In this document: one piece after another, positions 34,090-43,538 of the stretch
Numbering within the stretch: the stretch's first letter is position 1
Layout of the letters: every line of letters starts with the position of its first letter
Assembly (NCBI RefSeq): GCF_030272615.1
Contig: NC_081406.1
Coordinates: 263,096,624-263,160,623, forward strand
Direction: 5' to 3'
DNA: 64,000 nucleotides
From: Cryptomeria japonica
Taxonomy: Eukaryota; Streptophyta; Pinopsida; Cupressales; Cupressaceae
Notes under the pieces: model-generated
What the model was told of the DNA's origin: nothing
Database searches by the model: none
Seen by the model: the letters and a program-made list of their open reading frames with translations, nothing else
Translations under genes and position numbers: made by a program

Positions 34090-34430
34090 CAGGCATGACT
34101 GGTACGCTTTGAGGAACTCGGACTATGTCTCGGTTGGACGTGAGGTTGCCATGGTGGATGCACAGAGGGCTCGGGAGGAGCTGACCACCAGGTTGGAGGC
34201 ACTAGTCGCGTGAGACTTAGTTTAGCGTACCCAGGAGTTGGATGCCGGGAGAGCAACACGGGTGGCTATCGAGGACAAATTGGCTAGGGAGACAATATCA
34301 ATTGAGTAGCAGTTGGTGGATGCTGAGACTGAAAAACGTGTTTTGTAGACAAGTTTGGGTTAGGCACAGGAGGATTGTGATGGCAAAGGAAGCAATATTG
34401 GTAAACATGAGGACTATACTACAACGACTA
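34090..34430 (+). pseudogene. Coiled-coil coding remnant in the Ty3-type element
   Basis: Downstream of the pol remnant, one plus-strand frame reads VAMVDAQRAREELTTRLEAL, then ELDAGRATRVAIEDKLARE and QLVDAETEKRVL, a strongly heptad-like, Ala/Glu/Arg-rich segment. It is interrupted by one TGA and several TAG codons at positions that fit CGA or CAG before C-to-T change. An extra frame after pol is found in several large Ty3 lineages, but I do not recognise this protein. It could also be a captured host fragment. Confidence 0.55.
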
Positions 34431-34437
34431 GTAAACA

Positions 34438-35342
34438 TGCACCTTCTAGTTTCACAAGTCTTGGGTATGAAAACACGTGCACCACCTTATTAGCAAAAGA
34501 ATTCTTTTTGTAGAGACATCACTCAAACCAATTAGGGATTCTTGGATTTAAATAGGAGTGTATTATTATTGATGGATGGAAAGATTGCAAAAATCGACCT
34601 TTAATAAATATTATTGCAGTGTCCCCCAAAGGTTTAATGTTTTTGAAGGCGGTTGATTGTGAGAGGCAAATTAAGGATGCAAAATTCATTTCTAAAAGCC
34701 TTATTGAGTCCATAAAGATGGTGGATCCTAAAAATGTTGTCCAAGTCATCACGGACAATGCAAAAAATTGTTGTGTTGTAGGTGCTTTGGTTGAGGAAAG
34801 GTATGTGCACATTTTTTGGACATGAGGCACCATACACTCCCTTGATGCACATTGCAAGCAATTGGCACTCAAATAGAGTGGGTGAAATGTATGTACCACA
34901 AGGGTAAAGGGATCCAAATGTTTGACTAATCACCTTATGACAGAAGGAATTTTCAAGACTTTCTCAAATTTAGATTTTTGGAAGGTAAATTTAATTCATG
35001 TTGTGATTACTTATATTTTAATGTGTTATTAATTTGTTTTTTACATGATCCTATGTTGCTAAGAATCTATTTGTATCACACACGATCATTTGAGATGACT
35101 TGTGAAGGTGCAGGAGGCATTGGGTGCCATGGTTATTAGCTACCAATGGAGTATTTGGAAGCAATTTAAACTTAGAGAGGGACTAGAAGGTCAAGTCATT
35201 GATCCTAGATGATGATTGGTGGGCTTGTGTGGCTTGTGTGGATTAGAAGGTCAAGTCATCGAACCTATCATGAGTATGATCAAGTTTACTAATATAGATT
35301 GGCTATGTTTGGGAGAAGTCTATGATGGCATTGACTCCATTG
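34438..35342 (+). pseudogene. hAT-type transposase, segment 2 (DUF659 region)
   Basis: Resumes in frame after the Ty3 insertion: LGYENTCTTLLAKE, then IIIDGWKDCKNRPLINIIAV and SPKGLMFLKAVDCE, then VDPKNVVQVITDNAKNC and EERYVHIFWT. These are the DUF659 hallmarks of hAT transposases: DGW, the D-N-A-x-N segment that contributes to the RNase H-like catalytic core, and FWT before HSLDAHCKQL where the family has C-A-H. Further on, WKQFKLREGLEGQVI and IDWLCLGEVYDGIDS continue the fold. Broken by stops (for example after FWT) and small frameshifts near 34980-35230. Cut at 35342 by a solo LTR inside a 9-bp tandem ATTGACTCC repeat. Confidence 0.9.
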
Positions 35343-37263
35343 TGTAATATCCCAGATAAAAAAAAATTGTTTTAAGTGCAATAAGGATTACAAACAAACA
35401 CATAACCCGTTTTGTTAGAAAATATAATCTCAATACTGCTGAAAGTAACCCTTCCACTTTCTGATCACCAAGAGCCCAATGTGGGAAGGTGAGAGCATAC
35501 GGTGATAAGGGGTTCGTTAGCTCACCGATCTATCGGAAATTATAAAGCAAGTACAATACTGGGCGGCAAGCCAGCCCCTTCCACTTTTCAACGGGATGAA
35601 GATCAAGAACTTGGCGGTAAACCAGTCAAGGGAACAAAAGCATAACCAGAACTAAATCACTCTACCGCTTATGCAGCGGGAGGACTTATGCATAAAAACT
35701 ATCACTCAACTATAGATTTCAGTGGGAGGACAATACCACTCCACCACTTATTCAGTGGGAGGACAGAAGTACAAAGAAATTACAAACACTAAGGCAGCCC
35801 AGCGAGCCTCTTCCACTTATGCAGTGTGGATTACAATGAGCACTTAAAGTTCAATAAGAGGTTAGTACTACTAACGAATGATACAAGATGATTACAATGA
35901 AGTACTACAACATTCAATCATAGACTAAAACTGATTTCAGGCTAAAACATAAAAACAACAATTCTGATATAAATACCAACATCTCTAGAAATGGGCCAGC
36001 AACATAGAAATGCACATAACTCTTCTGAATCAGCTCCAAAATGCTCACGAAATCAGGCGAACAACTGCTATGACAAAGGCGAACCAACCAGGAGTTCAAA
36101 CCAGCACCAAAATAACCACACACAAATGGCGTGCAAACCAAGGCACTCCAGGAAAGATACGACGAGCTGAGAATTTCGATTTGCTCTTAAAAAATCCAAT
36201 CAACACCAAATCCAACACCCTTCCAGAGGAATGATTGTCTCTCCAATATGCTTTCGACAAGCCTCTACCTAGAAGAAACGGACACTCAAGCAGAGAGTTG
36301 TGAACAGAAATCCTCTTCAGCCACTCCAAACCAGCAACATAGAAAACTCACCAAAACTCTAAAACTGAAAATCCTCACACCAAAATCAACTCTCAATCAC
36401 ACCTACCAACTAGGTACTATATTGCAAGTACGAAACTGTGCTAGCTAGGAAGCCTCAACTTCGAAGCTCAGTTTTGCTCTCCATTTCGGCAGCATAACAA
36501 TGCAAATTCTTTAGATGATCCAAATGAGAGCCCAAGGCTCTTATTTATAACTTTTTTGCTCCCTAAATTCAAATGCAAATGCGCCCAAATACATCCAAAT
36601 TTTATGCCACTTCATTACACCTCCCAAGGGTGCCCAATTAACATTTGAAAAATATAAAATAAGTCCCTCAAGGATGGCATCCCCTTCCCTTAGGCAAGTT
36701 TGAACTTTGCCTATGATAACAACTTGCAAACAAGACATTAAGTGATGCTCATGAAATAATTCGATTTCCCTTATGCCATTGACTTAGGAAAAAATGATAA
36801 AATCACTTGAATAAAATAAACTTCTATTTCTCAAAGTCGTCCAAAATAATATAATTAATTATTAACCTTAGAATGCAGTGTTAATATTTAATAAATCATC
36901 CTGCAAGCCAAATACTGCTCAAAATCCAAATGAATTGAGGACTGAAGTGTCGAACCATCCACCGAACTGAATTGAATCTCTGAACCACCCTGCTATAAAT
37001 AGAATCCCTTGAACTGATACTTACTAAAAATAGTAAGTCAAGCAATATAGCTCCGAAAAACATCATCTTCGCACCTAGTGACAGAACATGGAAAACTCAG
37101 TAAGATAGCACCATCTAAACAGTCAACCCCTAACTTACTAAAAATAGTAATTTCATGCTGCACCACTATTTGAAACCCTAATTCTTCATTCCACATAGCT
37201 TATGGGTCCCTGAGATAGGCCAATGGACCACTGAAAGCACATCATGGAGAAGGGGACATTACA
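35343..37263 (-). mobile_element. Solo family A LTR inside the hAT gene
   Basis: 1921 bp; minus-strand ends TGTAATGTCCCC (37263) and GGGATATTACA (35343). The target duplication is near perfect: CATTG at 35338-35342 and GATTG at 37264-37268. Removing it restores the hAT frame. U3 hairpins lie at 37019-37038 and 37134-37153. No internal domain is present, so it is a solo LTR. Confidence 0.92.
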
Positions 37264-37560
37264 GATTGACTCCATGATAGCACAAAAAGAGAATGGCCCT
37301 AAAGAAAAAAATTCCGAACTGTGGAAAAATCATTCATCATCGTTAGAACAAGATGAACACACCATTGCATCTCCTTGCATCTCCTTGCATATGCATTCAT
37401 CATCGTTGGAACAAGATGAACACACCATTGATCTCCTTGCATATGCATTAACTCATAAGTACTATAGCATAAAGATACTATCTTTGCCAAGGAGAACTAC
37501 ATCATATAGAGATACTAAAGTCGATAATGGGTTCAAGTTGGCATTTCGATGAATCTTCTC
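37264..37560 (+). pseudogene. hAT-type transposase, segment 3
   Basis: Frames read DSMIAQKENGPKEKNSELW, then (with shifts) HHRWNKMNTPL and LLAYALTHKYYSIKILSLP, and RDTKVDNGFKLAF. This is the part of plant hAT transposases with the R-W-x-x-M-x-x-P-L-H-x-x-A-x-x-L-N-P-x-Y-Y pattern. A local duplication (EQDEHTI occurs twice, 37345-37430, units about 67 bp apart) and at least one frameshift disturb it. It ends at TTCTC (37556-37560), the target duplication of the next insertion. Confidence 0.85.
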
Positions 37561-37810
37561 CAAAATGACCCGTTCTAGTTCTGCCCTTAAATTTTCAAAT
37601 TCGACCTATAGGCATTTTGTCAAACAGTTTGTGTGGGAGTCTGATTTTTGTTTTTTGAGTTTTGACTTATTGTTTGAGTGCATATGTTGTCATTAAAGTA
37701 CATGTTAAATGCATACAAACCACATATTGTAGCCAACTGGGAATGACTCGGATCTTAAATTCAAAACAACTTTTGAAATAGCTATAAATCACTGTAATTT
37801 TCTGAATCCT
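37561..37810 (-). repeat. 3' LTR remnant of the minus-strand gypsy element
   Basis: 250 bp matching 40451-40700 closely (GACCCRTTCTAGTTCTGCCC, GTCAAACAGTTTGTGTG, TCTGAATCCT). Identity stops abruptly at 37810, where gag sequence begins. Its terminal bases are CAAAATG where the other copy has TGAAATG. Confidence 0.92.
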
Positions 37811-38504
37811 CGAGATGCAAAACAACAAACTGAATAGCTTCCCCTTTTGGCATAGGCTTAAGTGATAAGTAGATATCTAACTTATGCACCCAAGCACGTG
37901 CACTCATCTTGCCACTACCATCAAATGTAGTCATAGTGACCTTACAGGTAGCCCTATTTAACTCATTGTTCTACTGATACAGTCTAGGAGCTCTATCATT
38001 GCGGAACCTCATATTCTCTCTACGCTGCATACAATACTGGTGTAGTGGGAAAGCATCTCTAACATGAGCCGGGAGACATGCCCATTCTTCGCTGGCTGCC
38101 TTAACTGTATCCTAAAATGCTATATTATCCCATGGATCAGCCAATGGCGGTTCATCTCTGGGAGTGAACTGAGGAAGCATGGGTCTATTGGCTGTCCTAG
38201 TCTGAGCTCTGTCACGCCTGGGTGACATAGATGCACTACTTAGAGATGAAGGGGTCCTACTGCTACCACAACTCCCTGCAGCTAATACTGACCGGCTGTG
38301 ACTGTCTCGTCTACCCCTGTGACGTCCCAATTCCATTCTGTCCAAAGTGTTATTCAGTATGTTAAGAGCCTGAACAATTCTTGGTTGTGCATCAACCAAG
38401 TTCCTCATAATTTCATCAGGATCAGGGGGATTCCGTCTTTCCTACCTAGGAGGGCTCCAATTACCCTCTGGAATGTCACCCATATCAAAATCTAGATGGC
38501 TCTA
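37811..38504 (-). pseudogene. Gag remnant of the minus-strand gypsy element
   Basis: The minus-strand frame starts near 38490 (MGDIPEGNWSPPR, then a stop), continues as DEIMRNLVDAQPRIVQALNI and an Arg/Ser-rich part, and ends with TFDGSGKMSARAWVHKLDIY and LKPMPKGEAIQFVVLHLE. The last part is homologous to the gag of the chromodomain element in this window (HFDGSTKSTTRAWVQKLDNY). At least two further stops. It ends at the deletion junction 37811. Confidence 0.88.
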
Positions 38505-40356
38505 TGTAATGTCCCCTTCTCAATGATGTGCTTTCAGTGGTCCATTGGCCTATTCCAGAGACCCGTAGGCTATGTGGAATGGAGAATTAGGGTTTCAAAC
38601 GTTGGTGAAGCAAGAAGGTTGGCCGTTTGGATGATGTTGTCGTACTGAGCTTTCCATGCTCTGTCACTGGGTGCGAAGATCATGCTTTTCGGAGGAGTAA
38701 TTCATGACTTACTATTTTTAGTAAGTGGCAGTATGGAGCATTTCTATTTTTGGCAGTGGACAGGGTCCTGATCCTGCAACAGTTCTATGGTCTTCTTTAC
38801 TCCGCTTCATCCTAGTTTTGTTGACGATCAGTATGGGAGTCATAAGTGATTTTATTAAATATTATTTCCTTGTTCTAAAGTTAATATTTAAATATTTGTT
38901 TTTATTGATTAAATGTTTTGAGGATAACGTAGGGGAAAATAATTATCTGATATCAATGTGTTATTTTCCTAAGTCAATGGTATAATATGTGGTGGCAATT
39001 TGGAAGGATAAAACATCTCATGTTTTATATTTTTTATGTTGCAAAAAATGTCACCAAAGGTAAAGTTCGAACTTGGCCTAGGAAGAAAGGAAGTGGGTGC
39101 CATGTTGGGTGGAGACTTGAAATGAAATGAAATGAGTTTGAGTTGAGTTTGGGCGCCATTTGCATTTGAATTTGGGGAGCATGAAGTTAAAAATATGAGC
39201 CTTGGGCTCTCATTTTGCTATCTTGAAAAATTGCATTGTTATGTTGCTGGATTGGCGTATGAACTTTGAAGCTTCGGAGTACGACTCCCTAGTGTTACGA
39301 GTTTTGTACTTGAGATATAGTACCTAGCTTTGTGGTGTATTTTGTGACATTTTCAGTATTTTCGAAGTGCAGTGTGTTTTCTGGAGTTGTTGGTTTCCTT
39401 GTGGCTGAAGCAAGTTTTCGATCCTACCTCCCTGCCTGAGCGACTGATCATTCTGGGTACTGGCTCAAACCTTCTTTTTGCTATTGGCGAGATATCTTGT
39501 AAGTTTGCAGCACAATATTTTGAGTTTTAGATTTTATATTGCAAATTGAAATATCCTAGCTAGGCGTGGGTTTTGGTGAGTGCATTGGATTGCGTGTAGG
39601 GTGTTTTGGAGTGTTTGGTAGCTCTTCTTTGGTTTTTTCTTAGTTGCTGCTTGTCTAGTGTTGGTTTGGGAGTGATTTGAAGTGAATTGAAGGAGATATG
39701 AGCAATTTAGTGAGTTTATGGGTTGCTGGTTATGTATTTCCAGCCTACTATTTTGGTGTTGAATTAGTTTGATGATCATTATCTCTTGTGTTTAGCAATA
39801 TGCTTCCACTCTCTCTTTCCTCTCTATTGTAAGGTTAAGTAGTAGGACTACTAACCATTTTGGATTGTAATTTTCATATCCTGCTGAAAATTGGAAGAAG
39901 CTGGCTTGCCACCTATATCTGATATTTTGTAATTCAGTCCTCCCGCTACATAAGCGGTTGAGTGATATTGGTTGTAATGATCCTCTCGCTGCATAAGTGG
40001 TCGAGTTGAGTAGTTTTGTAATTCGGTCCTCCCGCTGAAATATTGCGTTAGAGTGATTTGTGTTTGAAGTGTTTTTCTCTTGGCTGGTTTACCGCCAAGT
40101 TCCTTGCTTTCTTGCTGGATAAGCGGAAGGGGTTGGCTTGCTGCCCGTTATTGTATTTCAGCAGTTCAGCAGTTTATCTCTAACGATCCCCTGCTACCGT
40201 ATGCTCTCACCCTCCCAATGTGGGCTCTTGGTGATCAGAAAGTGGAGGGTTCCTTCCAGTTGTTTAGATTTCATTATTCTAACCCTAACGGGTTATTTGT
40301 GTGATTGTGATATTGCTTTGAAAAAAAAAATAAAAAAAAATAGTGGGAATATTACA
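38505..40356 (+). mobile_element. Solo family A LTR nested in the gypsy remnant
   Basis: 1852 bp, TGTAATGTCCCC...GGAATATTACA, closely like the LTRs at 41592 and 48208. The flanks are CTCTA and CCCTG, which share three of five bases and differ by two transitions, so a decayed target duplication is possible but not shown. One U3 hairpin remains (38707-38726); the partner is deleted. It lies between the primer site and gag of the minus-strand element. Confidence 0.9.
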
Positions 40357-40436
40357 CCCTGTGCTCTCTTGCAGAAATAAAACCTGTATATCTCTCTTCT
40401 ACCTGGATGCATAAACCCCACAAGATGGCATGACTA

Positions 40437-40449
40437 TGCTCTGATACCA
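40437..40449 (-). promoter_or_regulatory. Primer-binding site of the minus-strand gypsy element
   Basis: The minus strand reads TGGTATCAGAGCA one base after the LTR end, the complement of initiator tRNA-Met. Confidence 0.9.
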
Positions 40450-40450
40450 C

Positions 40451-41591
40451 TGAAATGACCCATTCTAGTTCTGCCCTTAAATTTTCAAATTTGACCTATA
40501 GTCATTTTGTCAAACAGTTTGTGTGCGAGTCTGATTTTTGTTTTCTGAGTTTTGACTTGTTGTTTGAGTGCATATGTTGTCATTGAAGTACATGTAAAAT
40601 GCATACAAACCACATATTGTAGCCAATTGGGAATCACTCAAATCTTAAATTCAAAACAACTTTTGAAATAGCTATAAATCACTGTAATTTTCTGAATCCT
40701 ACTGTTGCAACATTCCGTCAAACACTTTGCATGTGAGCAATGAGTTCTGATTTTCTGAATTTTCTATGGTCTGATTTTTGATAGATTTCAATGTCAAGAC
40801 ATTTATATAAACACGGGAATGATAGTCACATCTCAACATAAACAAATACTAAACACCCAGCATCAAGTCTGATTTTATTTATGTCCGATCAGATCTGTTT
40901 ACAACCAGATAAATTCATTTCAGACTTCAACATCACATAAAATGGACATATGCGGAACTGGGTGTTGTAGGAAACTTTATGATATTTGTTGCCACTAGTG
41001 TGCTGATGCAAAGGGGCCTCCTAGGTGTCCAGTTAAACCCTTCAAACCTGCCGCAGTCCACAAACTTCCAGCATTCCCTCAAACAATTCGGCTGCTGCTG
41101 CAATTTCAGTCTTCTCATAAACATGGCCTTGGCCAGCTTCTACAGAAAATTCTCTTGACATAGTCTACCTGCCATTGCAAGAGTTTTGACCCAAAGGAAA
41201 TTGCCTTCCAAGGAAGTCATGGGTTGGTAGTTGTGCCCTTACTGAGATAGACCATGATTCAAGCATGGACCAAAGAAGATTAAATATAAAAATCGTGCCA
41301 TTATTGTGTGGTGTTGAACTCCCATAACATGCGATACTCCTATTTAGAGAGCTCATAAAATCTGCAACTGGGAAAGTTTTGAATCCTTTTCAACTGGCCG
41401 TTGGAATAAAACATGGATCCTACGGCAATTCCGTCAAGATTGGAGACTCAGATTTTCGTCCAAAATAATCATCAAATTCCGAATTTCGCACAACCTTGGC
41501 CCCCTAATCTCAACTTTAATCTGCAACCAAATAACCTGTAAATGCTTCTTCTATGTGCAATTCGAAACCCTGTGTGGATTCCGACCTCCAA
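40451..41591 (-). repeat. 5' LTR of the minus-strand gypsy element, distal part
   Basis: The first 250 bp match 37561-37810. The rest continues to 41591, where the chromodomain element is inserted (TCCAA duplication), and resumes at 50105. Reassembled length is about 1.8 kb. Confidence 0.9.
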
Positions 41592-43479
41592 TGTAATGTC
41601 CCCTTCTTGATGATGTGCTTTCAGTGGTCCATTGGCCTATTCCTGAGACTCGTAGGCTATGTGGAATGAAGAATTAGGGTTTCAAACTTTGGTGAGGCGA
41701 GAACTTACTACTTTTAGTAAGTTAGGGATTGGTTGTTTGGATGATGCTGTCCTATTGAGCTTTCCATGCTCTGTCTCTGGGTGCGAAGATCATGCTTTTC
41801 GGAGCAGTAATTCATGACTTACTATTTTTAGTAAGTGGTAGTATGAAGTATTTCTATTTTTGGTAGTGGACAGGGTCTTGGTCTTGCAGTAGTTCTTTGG
41901 TCTTCTTTACTCCGCTTCATCCTGGTTTCTGTTAATGATCAGTATGGGAGTCATAAGTAATTTAATTAAATATTATTTCCTTGTCAAAGGTTTAATATTT
42001 AAGTATTTGCAGTTACTGATTCATTGTTGAGGATGACTTGGGGAAAAATAATTAATTAATATTCATATGATTATTTCCTAAGTCAAAGGGCGAATTTGTT
42101 GGTGACCATTTAGGAGGATTAAACATCTTTGGTTTAATGTTTAATATTGCAAAAAGATGCCACCATAAGGAAAGTTCGAACTTGCCTTGGAAAGGTAAGT
42201 GGGTGCCATGTTGGTGGGGAGACATAAGGTGAAATGAAAGTGAATTTGAATGGAGTTTGGCGCCATTTCCATTTGCATTTGGGAAGGCGTGGAGTTATAA
42301 ATACGAATGGAGTTTGGCGCCATTTCCATTTGCATTTTGGTTATCTTGAAAAATTGCATTGTTATGCTGCCGGATTGGCGTCAAAACTTTGAAGCTTCGG
42401 AGTCCGGCTCCCTAGTGTTTTCCAAACTTGTACTTGAGATATAGTACCTAGCTGCGTTCTGTAATCTATGATACTTTCCTTTCATATTTCAATGTTTTTG
42501 GAGTTTGGAGTGATTTTTGAAGTTGTTGGTTTCCCTGTGGCTGAAGCACGTTTTTTATCACACCTCTCTGCCTGAGTGACTAGTCATTCTGGGTACTAGT
42601 TCAATCATCCTTCTTGCTGCTGGCAATTCATATTGTTAGTTTGTAGCACTTTTCATTGAGTATTGAATTTAATAATGCAATTCGAAAATACCTAGCTAGG
42701 CATGGGTTTTAGAGGGTGCATTGGGATGCATGCCAAGTAATATGGGGTGTTTTGGTAGCTTACTTCTGGTTTTTTTTAGTCGCTGCTGGTCTAGTGTTGG
42801 TTTGGGAGTGATTTGGGGTGAATTGAGTGAATATTGAGAGAGATATGAGTAATTTAGTGGGTATATATGTTGCTGGTTATGCATTTCCAGCCTGTTGTTT
42901 TTGATGTTGGAAGCGTTTCATGATCATTATCTTTTATGTTCAGCGTTATTCTTCTACTCTCACTTTCTGTTTTATTGTAAGGTTAAGTAGTAGTATTACT
43001 AACCCATTTTAGATTGTAATCTATTATCCCGCTGAAAAGTGGAAGAGGCTGGCTTGTCGCCTACATCTGATAAATTGTAATTCAATCCTCCCGCTGCACA
43101 AGCAGTCGAGTGATGTTGGTTGTAATGGTCCTCCCGTTGCATAAGTGGTTGAGTTGAGTAATTTGTAATTCAGTCATCCCGTTGAAATATTGCAGTAGAG
43201 TGATTTGTGTCTGTTGTATGGTTCACCGTCAAGTTTCTTGCTGTCCCACTGGATAAGCGGAAGGGATTGGCTTGCCGCTCAGTATTGTATTTGCTTTATC
43301 ATTCCAGCAGATTTGTGAGCTAACGAACCCCTTATCACCGTATTCTCTCACCTTCCCACATTGGGCACTTGGTGATCACAAAGTGGAAGGGTTGCATTTT
43401 CAGCAAGCTTTGAGTTTATGTGTTGGTTGGTAATTCTTATTGCTCTTAAAAACAAAAAAAATTTATTTGGGATATTACA
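41592..43479 (+). repeat. 5' LTR of the chromodomain element
   Basis: TGTAATGTCCCC...GGGATATTACA, with 12-bp imperfect terminal inverted ends. U3 hairpins 41703-41722 and 41817-41836; TATA box 42296-42303. A local duplication unique to this copy repeats 33 bp (42248-42280 and 42305-42337) around the TATA box and replaces the ATGAGCCTTGGGCTCTCAT seen in the 3' LTR. Confidence 0.96.
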
Positions 43480-43480
43480 G

Positions 43481-43495
43481 TGGTATCAAAGTTGG
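43481..43495 (+). promoter_or_regulatory. Primer-binding site, initiator tRNA-Met
   Basis: TGGTATCAAAGTTGG, one base after the 5' LTR; it matches the usual TGGTATCAGAGC complement with one change. Confidence 0.85.
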
Positions 43496-43538
43496 TTTTC
43501 CTGCTAGCCCGTGAGTTTTAGAGGAGTCAGAGTTCTCC

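Larger units (their letters stand above)
29144..34437 (+). mobile_element. Ty3-type LTR retrotransposon with internal deletion
   Basis: 5' LTR 29144-29455, a primer site for tRNA-Asp, one long gag-protease frame fused to an integrase end, a GC-rich repeat zone, a coiled-coil coding remnant, and an end AGTAAACA. The target duplication TGCAC is perfect (29139-29143 and 34438-34442), and removing the element with one duplication restores the hAT frame. Reverse transcriptase, RNase H and the integrase core are absent. Most of the 3' LTR also seems lost, since only the last roughly 8 bases resemble the 5' LTR end GGTAAACA. tRNA-Asp priming is known for Athila/Tat-type Ty3 elements; the lineage cannot be fixed without RT. 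Confidence 0.88.

Noticed and set aside
38500-40361. Exact target duplication for the solo LTR 38505-40356
   Set aside because: Flanks CTCTA and CCCTG match at only three of five positions; recorded as possible decay, not as support.
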